Shown: positions 49,801 through 60,484 of the stretch, one piece after another | How the letters are laid out: the number at the start of each line of letters is the position of its first letter | Numbering within the stretch: position 1 is the first letter of the stretch | DNA from: Phaseolus vulgaris | Taxonomy: Eukaryota; Streptophyta; Magnoliopsida; Fabales; Fabaceae | Assembly: GCF_000499845.2 (NCBI RefSeq) | Contig: NC_023755.2 | Location: forward strand, 29,892,217-29,956,216 | DNA length: 64,000 nucleotides | Direction of reading: 5' to 3' | Notes under the pieces: model-generated | Seen by the model: only the letters and a program-made list of their open reading frames with translations | The model's database searches: none | What the model was told of the DNA's origin: nothing | Program-made: the position numbers and the translations under genes

Positions 49801-51280
49801 ACAGGAGATTCATGCTCTCGAACTCAATGACACCTGGAAACTCACCGCTCTCCCTCCTGGAAAGAAGACACTTGGGTGTAAATGGATCTACAAAATCAAA
49901 TACAACTCGGATGGAACAATTGAAAGATTCAAGGCTCGATTGGTAATTCTTGGCAATCATCAAGTGGAGGGTTTGGATTACAACGAGACGTTTTCTCCTG
50001 TCGTAAAGACGGTAACCATTCGCACAACTCTAGCAGTAGCAGCCGCAAAAGATTGGGAGCTTCATCAGATGGACGTTCTCAATGCGTTTCTCCATGGTGA
50101 TCTTGATGATGAGTTTTATATGAAACTCCCTCCTGGCTTCCAAGAATCTCAACCAGGGGCAGTGTGCAAGCTTCAAAAGTCTCTATATGGCCTCCGACAG
50201 GCCCCCAGGTGTTGGTTTGCTAAACTATCTTCTTCTCTCACTCGTTACGGCTTCCAAAAATCCCCGAAGGATCATTCCCTGTTTACTCTCAATAATAATG
50301 ACATACAGTTGGTTGTGCTAGTCTACGTTGATGATCTTGTGATTGCAGGGAATAATGGTACTGCCATCCAATGTTTTAAAGGCTACTTAAATCAATGCTT
50401 TCATATGAAAGATTTAGGCCGCCTCAAGTACTTCCTGGGGGTTGAAGTTGCTCGCTCCCCCAACGGAATCTTCCTTTGTCAGAGGAAATATGCCTTAGAT
50501 GTCATTACTGAAGTCGGATTGTTGGGTGCGAAGCCCACCACTAGACCATGTGAAGAAAATCACAAATTAAGCTCCGCTACTGGTTCTTTTCTTTCTGACC
50601 CGGCTACTTATCGTAGACTTGTTGGGAGGTTAATTTATCTGTGTTTCACTCAACCTGACCTTGCCTACAGTGTCCAAGCTTTATCTCAATTTATGCAAAA
50701 TCCACGCTCCGAGCATTGGCAAGCTGCTCTTCGTGTTGTTCGATATTTAAAGGGGCATCCTGGACAAGGAATACTCCTACCTCGAGAGAACAACTTACAA
50801 CTCTTTGGGTGGTGTGATTCTGATTGGGCAAGTTGTCCACTGACACGGAAATCTCTCACCGGATGGTTTATTCAACTCGGCACTTCCCCAATCTCTTGGA
50901 AAACCCAGAAACAACAAACGGTTTCTGCCTCCTCTGCTGAGGCTGAATATCGATCAATGGCTAAGACCACCCGAGAATTAAAGTGGATTAAAGACATTCT
51001 CGCTTCTCTACATGTTCCTCATCCTGACCCAATTCGTCTTTATTGTGATAGTCAAGCAGCACTTCACATTGCTAAAAACCCGGTCTTCCACGAACGCACC
51101 AAACACATTGAAGTTGACTGCCACTTTGTTCGAGATGAAATCATTCACAAGCGCCTTCTTCCATCCTATGTGCCCACACATACACAACTAGCTGACCTTT
51201 TCACCAAAGCTCTCGGTGCTAAAAAGTTTGGAGCCATCTTGGTCAAGTTGGGCATTCAAGACTTACATGCTCCAACTTGA
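46850..51280 (+). pseudogene. Copia gag-pol polyprotein with one internal TGA
   Basis: The open frame begins at 46787 on an ATG overlapping the primer-binding site. The likelier start is 46850 (MADAPEKNN). Domains in order: gag with NPGNIITQVQLRGENYDEW; the CCHC knuckle CSHCGKNGHDMKGC (about 47668-47709); protease WIIDSGASNHMTG (about 47989); GAG-pre-integrase LWHQRLGHPSFQIVQML; integrase with HCDLWGP, RSDNGTEF and GRVERKHRH, giving the D, D, E triad; reverse transcriptase with LVVLVYVDDLVIAG (about 50310-50350); RNase H ending SWKTQKQQTVSASSAEAEYRSM. The frame is the same before and after the TGA at 49772-49774, which separates integrase from reverse transcriptase. The stop at 51278 precedes the purine tract. 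No frameshift was seen. Confidence 0.94.
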
Positions 51281-51286
51281 GGGGGA
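51279..51286 (+). other. Polypurine tract of the young copia element
   Basis: GAGGGGGA overlaps the stop codon and abuts the 3' LTR. Confidence 0.85.
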
Positions 51287-51399
51287 TATTACCGGACAAA
51301 ATCATTATTAGACTTAAGTAGACTTAATTACAGGAATATAATCACTATTAATTAGACTTAATTAGGGACAGATTGAATAAAACAGAGAATATTCTTTCA
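51287..51399 (+). repeat. 3' LTR of the young copia element
   Basis: Matches the 5' LTR as described for the whole element. Confidence 0.93.
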
Positions 51400-51404
51400 G
51401 TGCA

Positions 51405-52094
51405 TGAAGCAACCTTTGGTTTTGTATTTTTAAAAGATAGTTTATGTTAGCCCACTTACAGAAAAACCCTCCCAACTATTAGTGACTCAATTTGATAGAA
51501 AAAAGTGTGAATAATTTAAGAAAGTGATATTTGGCATTTGTTGTATATATTCTTTTATTCTCAACAAAAGAGTTTCTCCCATTTAGCTATTATTTATATA
51601 TTGAAAACTAGTGTTTAAAATCAAGCATTTTATTATAATTTATTTCATCCTTCTAACTACAATTTACATATTGAAAAACGGTATTTAAAATAAAAAAATT
51701 TAGTATAATATATCAAAGAAATCTTTATCTATTGAATTAGAGACTTACATTTCAACATATATCATATGGCTTGAATTGAACACATTTCTTTAAATAAATC
51801 GTAAATTATTTGTTAATGTATGAAGTTAATGTGTTTAACAACTATATCAACCTATAAAATTATTTCTAATTAATGAATAATAAAATAAATTTTGATATTA
51901 AATATATACTAAATTAAATTATGATGATCATTCCTTCTTTAAACTCTTAATATTTATCTTTAATTCTCAAAATTTGAAAGTTTTTTTTTATTTATACACT
52001 ATTTTCAAAGTTTAAGATAATATTGACTCTTTTTTATCAATTACACCATTATTTATTTATCTAAATTTTCATATATATATATATATATATTTAT
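51405..52094. other. AT-rich intergenic DNA
   Basis: I see no supported feature apart from a short (AT)n run just before 52090. Confidence 0.5.
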
Positions 52095-52828
52095 TGTTCT
52101 TGCCGGTTGACTTGATTGTCGGTTGATTCGAACGACAGTTTCTGGCCCGCCTGTCTCCGCCTGTGAATCAAACTTCGTTTGGTTGAAGAACTTCTCACCT
52201 GCAAAGACAAAAGGGCGCCTTGGCGGCCATTTGCACTCCGACGCTCAAGTCAGTACTGGGGCAAAGAAATAGTAAGTGTATAAAGTAGTTTCAGTCTTAG
52301 AAACAGTGTACTTTGCTAAGGTTCTTACCACCCTTTTATATAGGTTGTAGCTAGGGTTTACTTATGTTCTATTACCCACATCTAGGGTTCTTGGGAGAAC
52401 ATCCTTGTGCCGCTATTACACAATCTTAGCGTAATCTGGCACATAAGACTTCCTTTTACTGGAGTGCAACGACTAACAATATGGCGCCAAGGTACTAACT
52501 CATGCACCAATGCTGCGGGGCCATCTATTCTATGGGTGCCCTAGTATTCACGTGTCATGCATGCGGTCTTCCCTTGGAAATCCTAACCCTAACGGGCCCC
52601 GACGCCTCCAAGGAACACTTGCTTGTGCCGTTCCCGAATGTACCATACACACCCCATGCATGATCCTCTCGTGACTTAGGTCTTTCCTTATATTTGGGTG
52701 TTTAACTGGTATCTAATATGATTTATGGGGCCCACCATTACTATCAGACATCGATGTTTGATGTCTTTCTCTAGCACCGATGTCTGAGGTCTTCCTCTAG
52801 CGTCGATGACCGAGGACTGGTTGGTACA
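52095..52828 (+). repeat. 5' LTR of a gypsy-type element
   Basis: Starts TGTTCTTGCCGGTTGACTTG and ends near GGTTGGTACA. It aligns in order with the solo LTR at 21862-22588: CTCCGACGCTCAAGTCAGTA, GGAGTGCAACG, CACGTGTCATGCATGC, CTCGTGACTTAGG, GAGGACTGGT. The flanking pentamers do not match because the element continues to the right. I found no second LTR. Confidence 0.72.
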
Positions 52829-53378
52829 CAAACCCCTTAGTCTCAAGTTGTAACTTGCTTAAGTGAAGAGACTTAAGTGATCGCTTGGGGCGACCTACGT
52901 GGCATTGGGTGACAAGACGTGAACAGTGCACCGAAGTGACGTCTTACCATATTTTTTCAATCAGCGTACATGTGGCAAGATCAACGACTAAGACTCATTG
53001 CTGCTTACGCTTCTTCATATAGGTTAGACCCCCCAAAACCCCTACGCTCCCTTCACTGTTTCATTACTTCACTTAAGCATTTCCCAAACATTTCTCATTC
53101 TCGAAGCGCTCTTTCTTCTTCCTAAAAAACCTCTACCTTTGAACCCTGATTTATTCAAAGGTATGATCTTTACTCTCTGATTGCCCTTGTTTATGATTTT
53201 GATGCTCATAAAATGCCATAAACTGTTCTGGGACTGTTTATGTTTTCTGCATTTTACGTTTTCTCTGTTCTTCGTTTTCAAGTCTTTGTTTTTCTGGGTT
53301 TCCTGAGTCACGTCTATCTTCTTCTTCTGAGCCCTCATTTTTTCCTATTTCTCCTCTCCCTCTTTAGCTTTCTTCTCG

Positions 53379-54162
53379 ATGGCTCGTACCAAAACCACAT
53401 CGAACCCTCCTCCCTCCGTTGATTACAAAGCCCTTTATTGATGGGCTCCCGATGAACTTCTGACCAAAACTTCTCAAATGAGAACCTTTAAAGACATAGA
53501 GATGTACAAGCAAGGCGAGTCAAACGATAAGTTCCACGTCTTCGGGAAGGAACTCGACTTGTATCTAAAGGTTCTACCGTGTAGGGAAGGCGTTCCCGTG
53601 TGTACGGACGATCGTGCGGACCCCGAAGAACCCTTATTCTTCATGTACACCACCGTCTTCAAGCGGCTCAAACTCCGCCTCCCCTTTACGGGGTTCGAGC
53701 GCGCTCTCGTCACAGAGGTGAACGTTGCCCCTGCCCAGCTTCATCCCAACAGCTGGGCCTTTGTGTGAGCCTTCGCGATCCTTTGCAACCATCTTGGCCA
53801 CCCGCCTTCTATGGACGTCTTCCTCTACTTCTTTGAGGCCAAGAATCCTGGAAAGAAGCTATGGATGAGCTTCAACGGAGCGGCAGGGAGAGTTCTCCTG
53901 ACTCTCTTCCAACAATCTTACAAGGGCTTCAAGAAGAAGTTCTTGAAGATATGCTGTAGCATCCACGACCCTACTTTGTTGGATGGATTTTCGCTCTACT
54001 GGGTGGAGAAACTGAGGATTAAGAAACCTAGGAGCCTCGACGACTTGGCCCCACCTAATCGTGAGGTGTGCCAACTCTTTTCGAGCTTGGGAGTGGTGTT
54101 TAACACTGCTGAACTGATCAAGCTCGAGTTCTACGCCAAGGCTCTCAAGAGCTACATTGGTA
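53379..54162 (+). pseudogene. Putative gypsy-type transposon protein (PF04195-like), two TGA codons
   Basis: The start at 53379 gives MARTKTTSNPPPSVDYKALY. The family signature follows: LPFTGFERALVTEVNVAPAQ, SMDVFLYFFEAKNPGKKLW, GRVLLTLFQQSYKGFKKKFL and FNTAELIKLEFYAKALKSYI. This is the putative gypsy type transposon domain found in retroelement gag-side ORFs, and its role is unknown. One frame runs throughout but is cut by TGA at 53439-53441 and 53766-53768. After KSYIG a GTACCT donor-like site at about 54160 suggests an intron, but no second exon was recognised and the element seems truncated. Confidence 0.75.
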
Positions 54163-54164
54163 CC

Positions 54165-54965
54165 TTTCCTATTTCTGCTTCATATTTGTTGCTAGTTGCA
54201 TGTTGTGTGGGTTTAGTTTCTTATGCTTTGTTGTTCCTCATGCAAATATGGTGCTAAAATGTTAAAAAAAACACAGGTAACAATGATTGCTAAAACAGTT
54301 TTTCCATTTACTGAGAATAGTTGTGTTAATTAAAATCAGATTAAAAATCATAACAAAAATTTATTAAAAACATTTTATTATTTTTTTAATAACTAATTGT
54401 TTTCATTTAACAAAATAAATTAACTTAAAACACTCAGTTTATTTATTAATAACTAGTTTATTTATTAATAACTAGTTTATTTATTAATAACTAGTTTATT
54501 TATAAATAACCAGTTTATTTTATTAAATAGAAAAGATAAAAAAAAATATAATATTAAAGTCTTAAGTTAAAGTATAAAAACATCTTACTTTTAAATCATT
54601 AAAAAGATTATAATATTTTCAATAAGTTGATACAACACAATCTATCTAAACACACATGCCCAACTTTACAAACTTCAAAAGTTGAACTTTGAGGACAACA
54701 AATCCACCCACTTTAGTCAATGTAATTTTTTTAATATTAAATTCTATTATTATGAATAATGACCAATTAAATTCATAAGTACGTAATTTAATGAAACAAG
54801 AAAAAAATATAATTTTAAAAACCACTAAAAAAATAAGTAGTATGTATTATGTATTATACAATGTTCTGAAAATAAAATTATGAGCTCAGAAATTTTGTAT
54901 AGCATATTCTCCTTTATTCTCTCACTAACAGTTTGAAGTTAATTTTGGTTATTGGATTTATTATT
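54165..54965. other. AT-rich intergenic DNA with a minisatellite
   Basis: No coding region is supported. It contains the 19-bp tandem repeat at 54436-54525. Confidence 0.5.
54436..54525. repeat. 19-bp minisatellite, four to five copies
   Basis: AGTTTATTTATTAATAACT repeats at 54436, 54455 and 54474, then in slightly changed form at 54493 and 54512. Confidence 0.92.
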
Positions 54966-55324
54966 TTGTTAACTTGAAAACAAAGCAAGCTGTTCGAGTC
55001 AGTCCATACCCATCACACCGTTGGATACCAAAGTCCTTACAATCAGACGGTGCTCATTGCTCCGATGCAGAACCGTTTGGGTGCAGCGTCATCTCCTTCC
55101 TGAGAACGAACCAAGCAGAGACAAACCTTCTTCCTTACACTCACTTTCTCTCTCTTCACTAAAGACAAAAAAAAAATAAATCAAACCAAGCCCTAATCTC
55201 AGAAATTGAATTCCCTTCTTGCAAGATTCATCTCCAAATCGACACCTCCTTGAGCCCCAGATCGATTTTCTTCACACCCTAACTCTCCGCCTCCAAATTT
55301 GCGATCTTTCTGTGCCTCCGAATC

Positions 55325-58229
55325 ATGGAGAAGGAGGAGAACGAACCGCGCATTCAGAAAAGTGGCGGCGAAATCGAAGACGCCGAACCCATCGAGCTCG
55401 TTCTCTTTCAAGTGCCCGAGTGTTACGTCTACATAGTGAGTCTTCCATTTCGTAGGTTTCTCTCAAAAGTCGATTTTGGGCAATGGGTTTTGAGAGGGGT
55501 GTGATTTCAATTTACAACTCAATGGGATGTGCAGATGATCAAGTTTCATGTTAGTGTGCTGATTACTAATTTAAATTTGTTTTGCAATCATGACGGCACT
55601 GAACGTTGTTTTTAGTTTTTTATTTAAAGTTGAATTTTCTGTTGATGGGTCGGTTGGAATTTGAAAATTTTCGTTGTGTAAAAGCTAATGACGAGTTTCT
55701 ACTATGCATGCAGATACCTCCAAGAAAGAGTGCAGCTTCATATAGGTTTGTGATCAACTGATATGTGGTGCTTGTGATCTGTTTAGTTTACCTTTGGCAT
55801 TATTGAAGTTTTAGATGTACTCTACCTCTGTAAAGTAGTTGTGTTATTCAGGGTGTATGGAAGGGTCTTAGATCTCTTTTAGGACGTTTGCTATGCTTTT
55901 AATTATTTTGTGTCTTTCATTACCTTTGTTTATGTTCTTTCTGAAGAAATTGGTTTTCTAATTTTGCAAGTTTAGTGAGTTTTTTTTCTGCTCTCGAGTG
56001 TGTGATTACTGGATTTTTATATTAATGAAATTCATTTCAGGGCTGATGAATGGGATGTCAACAAATGGGCATGGGAAGGAATATTGAAAGTCACTAGCAA
56101 GGGAGAAGAATGCATCATAAAACTTGAAGATAAGAGCTCGGGTAAGACCACATCAAATCTGCTTCAAAATAGATTCTACATTTTTTTCTTTATATTTTAA
56201 TTTTATGATGAAATATACATAACTAGGTGAATTATATGCTCGGGCATTTTTAAGAAATGGAGAGCCGCATCCAGTGGAGCCTGTTATTGATAGCAGCAGG
56301 TGGTTTTCCCTGACTGTTGATAGTTTAAGCTGTTTGTTACCATATCTTTTTGTACTTCAGAACCACTTATACTTATATATTATGCAGATACTTTGTTCTT
56401 CGCATTGAAGAGAACATAGGTGAGTCATAATATCTCAATATTTCCGTGCTTCTTCTCTAAATCATCTTATTGGCTGTGTGCTGGGTAGCAGGGTTTGTAA
56501 GGAAAATGTATAGTATAGTATAAAGTATAATGTTACCTGTTTGATTTGAAGTAATTTGAAATGATGTGATTGTTTTTAAATTAGTTTCTACTTCTCAGAA
56601 AATAGAATACAAAATTCAGCTTGCTATGCTACCAAAGTATGTATCAGTAATTATCATCATGATCAATTATTTTGTAATTGTCAATAATTTGGCTTGTTTG
56701 TCAGAGCTTTTAGAAGCTTGCAAGCATTTTTTGTTTTGTTTTAGACTGATATAGGAAACTAGTTTTTTCTGTTTACCTTTTGGGTCTTGTGTGGATAAAC
56801 TTATCTATAGGTACCGATAAGAAAATAAAATGAATTAAACTTTTTCCTATAAGTTAAATCAACTTGTGCATTTCAACGTTTATAACTTCTCTCGTTTAGC
56901 TTTTTCAAAAGCTAATTTTAACTTGTGGGAGAAGTTTAATTCATTTTATTTTCTTCTCTTCTCTTCTCTTATATTTGTTTATGGGAAAATGTATCCAAAT
57001 AAGGCCTATATAATCTGTGTTTTTGCCAAAATTGTCTATAAATTCCAGTTAATGACATGACCTAGTGGTTATAATCTTGGCTCGTTGCACTAATTGTCTT
57101 AAAATATCACAAATTTTAAGAGTACGATTGGGCCATACTCGTGGTAGTCGGTAATTGATCCTTTCGTGCGAAGTGGCTCTCACTATCTTCAACAGTTTCT
57201 CATTCTCTCAGCAGCCATAGGTTATAATTTTTGGTCCATTTAACCTCATCGCCACTTCCTCTCTTGTGGTACTAAGCTTACTTCTATTTAGTATACGATT
57301 AAATTTACTTTCAAGTACTTAAGTACTGTATTACCTTTTTCTTGTTTGGACATTTCAAGTTGGAAAGACTGTTGACTTATGATCCGTCTTTAAAATTTCA
57401 TGTTACAGACTAATTTTGATCTTTATTACTTGAGAATCATGCAGGTGGTCGCCTCCGACATGCTTTTATTGGCATAGGATTCCGAGAAAGAACAGAGGCT
57501 TATGACTTCCAAGCTGCCTTACATGATCATATGAAGTATCCTCCATCAAATATATTTATTAGATTTATTATTCTTATTACATATATTTCGTGATCTCATC
57601 ATCTGCAAAACTTGGCAGCCTCTAAACATTTTATTTTATTCATTCTGGCTTAGAGTCCTCGTACTATTTTTTGACAAATAGAAAGTATGTCTCTTCTTAA
57701 ATCTGTTCAAAGATATCTGAATAAAAAGAAAACTGCTGAGGAGATGGAACAACATTACCAGCAAACTTCCTCAGTTGATTACAGTCTGAAAGAAGGAGAG
57801 ACTCTTGTACTGCAAATTAAGACCAACGTATGGAATTCTGCATTTTGCTCCTACAAACAATGATGTTTTCTTTTATCAGCACATTGTCTTTATTAATTTC
57901 TAATCTTTTGCATGCAGAAAAGTGACAGCAGTGTGAAGTCCAAGTTTTTTGAGCAGGGTCTGAACAAATCCCCAGAAGAAAGGAATGGAAGAAAAGAATC
58001 TCTACCCAGTATTAAGTTACCACCGCCTCCTTCAGCACCACTTTCACCTGTTGTCACCCCGCAGAAGTCTCCAACAGACTCACCTACAAAACTCAGCCTT
58101 GAGAAGGCTTTTAAAGCTGATCTTCTCAAAACAGTTAAAGAAGACACAGAACACGAGAATTCTCCTGAAGATCAAAGCACACAGGATGTACCAGATGATG
58201 ATTTTGGCGATTTCCAAGCAGCAGGTTAA
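55325..58229 (+). CDS. NECAP-like protein (adaptin ear-binding coat-associated, DUF1681)
   Basis: It is a predicted accessory protein of clathrin-mediated trafficking. In animals NECAPs bind the ear and core of AP-2 (family knowledge); the plant role is inferred. Eight exons give 288 aa: 55325-55435, 55714-55745, 56041-56141, 56227-56299, 56388-56419, 57445-57535, 57713-57827 and 57918-58229. All are GT-AG and in frame to a TAA. The PHear-like DUF1681 domain covers about residues 20-180: ELVLFQVPECYVYIIPPR spans the exon 1-2 junction, with ADEWDVNKWAWEG, RYFVLRIEEN, RHAFIGIGFRERTEAYDFQAALHDH and LKEGETLVLQIKTN. The tail is Pro/Ser-rich (KLPPPPSAPLSPVV) and ends DDDFGDFQAAG, a short acidic-aromatic motif of adaptor-binding type. 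The start follows a Pro/Ser-coding-free leader containing CT-rich sequence. Intron 5 is about 1 kb and holds a MITE. Confidence 0.95.
56782..57007. mobile_element. MITE with long inverted repeats in NECAP intron 5
   Basis: The left arm GTGTGGATAAACTT...GAAAATAAAATGAATTAAAC and right arm GTTTAATTCATTTTATTTTC...ATGTATCCAAATAAGGCC are imperfect inverted repeats. The whole block of about 225 bp can fold back. Limits and target duplication are uncertain. Confidence 0.6.
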
Positions 58230-59870
58230 ACTATCCTTCATCGTGTAGCTTGAATTGGTGATGGTTAGAAAACATGCAAAATCGTTGATTCCTTGAACAT
58301 CTGCTTAATACCAAAGACTTCTAATTCAGCTTGGAGATTCAATTATGTCCTTCCAGACAGGAAGAAAGTAAATCCTATACAGCCTCCAGCAAAATATCAT
58401 TAAAGAATCAACCTATATGCTTTGTAATCGGTGATTATTTTAGTTACACTGCAGGCTACTACTACTACGAGAGTTTTTCCTTCATCTTGAGTCACTTTAT
58501 TTCTGTTTTGTGCTATGTTTATATCTCAGAGTTGGGATGCCTCAATAGTTATTTGATGGTAGTACATCCTAAACCGGGTTCATAGCTTTGTTGATAACAT
58601 AATTGCTGTTATGATGAATGAATCAGATTGAGTGTTTATGAACATTGGTTTGTTCCTTATATGGTTAGGAAAGGATAAAGAAAAATGAAACCCAGGTAAC
58701 AAAAACTATAGTGCTGTCAAGAATGTCAGAACTTGTTACAAGCCGGGGAAGTGGACACCAATATGATGTGGTTGCTGTACACTGAAGCTATATGCTTTAT
58801 AGTATATAACTTGGATCCTCTCTTCTTTTCTGAATCGTTTTTCTCAAGTTTTCTTCATGTTTTCTCTTCCCTTTCCATTCTCTATTTGTTGGAAGGTTGA
58901 AGGGAATATTTGGAATGGTAGAGGTTGTTTCATTGTTTGGTTTATAAAAATAGGAATGAAGAATAATGAAAAAGATGAATTATGATTCACTCCATTCTAC
59001 TACCTAACCCAAATATTTTTCTCTAAATTTTGAGAGTACTTGATGGAATAAATAAAACTATTACTTTTACATTATAAAGTAACTGTATTATCTTTATTCT
59101 AATCAATCTGTTTCATTGTTAAACAAACGAAATCAAATCTTATCCCACTATGTTATAAAAATATCCAAAAGATACACATCTTTTCAGCTGAAGAAGCTTT
59201 TCTTCTCATAAAAGAATGAGAACGAAAAAAATTGATTAAATAGAAAATAACTATTTAACGGTCCAAGTGGAACAAAGATGATAGGAGAATAAGTTTGTGT
59301 TCATTATATTTTAAATATTCTTTCAGCCAAATGACATTAATACTTCATCAAAGATATTTTCATCATTTGAAAAAATAATTAAGATATTATCCTGAAATTC
59401 GTAAACATAGAAACGTTTTTAACAAACCATAAATAACTAATTTAACAATCTTAGTTGTGAAATTTGAATAAAGTGAACTTGGAAACAAAATTTATTTCCA
59501 AATCATGCTAATTTTGAAACAATAAAACCATAACAAATGTCTGATATTTTTTTATAATCTGAAACTTAGTACATTTTATTCACAGGTCAATTCTAAAGTC
59601 ATTTTGTAAATTAAAAAAAAAACTTTCCAATAAATAAATGATTTACCTTTTATATATACACCCAAATACTCTCATATAAGAAAGTAAATAAAACGACAAA
59701 GTAAAACAATAAAACAAAATAGTAGTACAAAAAGGCAACAGTTATGGTATGGCAGGTAAAAAAAATGGAAGGTGGGGTCCACACACAGATGGAGTGAAGA
59801 ACAATGACCAAAAGCAAACTTCGGAATCGGAATCCACGTGTCAATCTTAAGGCTCAGTGGAGCTGACCCT
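58230..59870. other. 3' UTR of the NECAP gene and AT-rich intergenic DNA
   Basis: The first few hundred bases are probably the NECAP 3' UTR. I see no other gene before the CT-rich leader near 59875. Confidence 0.5.
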
Positions 59871-60484
59871 ATTTACCTTCTCTCTCTCTTCACATCACTC
59901 TTCTTCTTGGTTACAATTTCTCTTCAATTTTACTACTTTATCCTTCTCATCACTTCTTCAGTCAGATGCTGACACTGCTCTTCTTTCTGTGCGCGTTACG
60001 GCAAGTAAACTCTCTTCTGCTTGTACTTCTTCTTTTTTATCACCGCCACCCTTTCATTTATTTGAGTAATATTTTAAGTGGGTTATGTTTCCTGGTCACA
60101 AGTTGGGTTTTTGTTTACATATTTTGCCATATGTTGTTTCTGAGATGGTCCCTTTTTTGGTGGAGGAAAGGGTGTTCTATTTCATTTTAATCGTACCTTT
60201 GACATATTTATATTCTTTCCTTGTTTATGGTGATTTTGATGTGCTTAACTTTTCATTCTGTTTTGTTTATGAGAAAATATTTAAAAGTAAAGGATTTTCA
60301 AACAGTGAATTACTATGTAGTATGATTTTGTAGAATTATGGACGTGTCATAATGTTTATAGGATGGTAGTTTATTTTTACAGGCAGCGGTTGAGTTTGTC
60401 ACTATAAAAAGTTCAATTTTGTATCCTCTCTCATATCGGACATACAGGGACAGTTCCAGTTACTGTTCCAGCTAGTGTATTGTG
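59870..60484 (+). promoter_or_regulatory. Probable 5' leader of the next gene, possibly with a UTR intron
   Basis: A CT-rich stretch (TTCTCTCTCTCTTCACATC, about 59878) resembles a plant 5' leader. A GTAAAC donor near 60005 and a TTTTACAG acceptor near 60382 would remove an intron of about 380 bp before the ATG at 60485. Confidence 0.4.

Larger units (their letters stand above)
46664..51399 (+). mobile_element. Young Ty1/copia retrotransposon, nearly intact
   Basis: A 4736-bp element with LTRs of 124 and 113 bp and a perfect GTGCA duplication (46659-46663 and 51400-51404). By eye the LTRs differ by two T/C substitutions and one 11-bp indel. A single frame runs from the 5' LTR to just before the purine tract, interrupted by one TGA. 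The LTRs start TATTACC rather than TG. Confidence 0.96.

Noticed and set aside
57050..57180. Possible tRNA-derived SINE (GACCTAGTGGTTATAATC)
   Set aside because: No convincing B box, no 3' tail and no target duplication.
59857..60333. Short open frames before the gene at 60485
   Set aside because: They lie in CT-rich leader and probable UTR-intron sequence, overlap in several frames and encode only hydrophobic low-complexity peptides.
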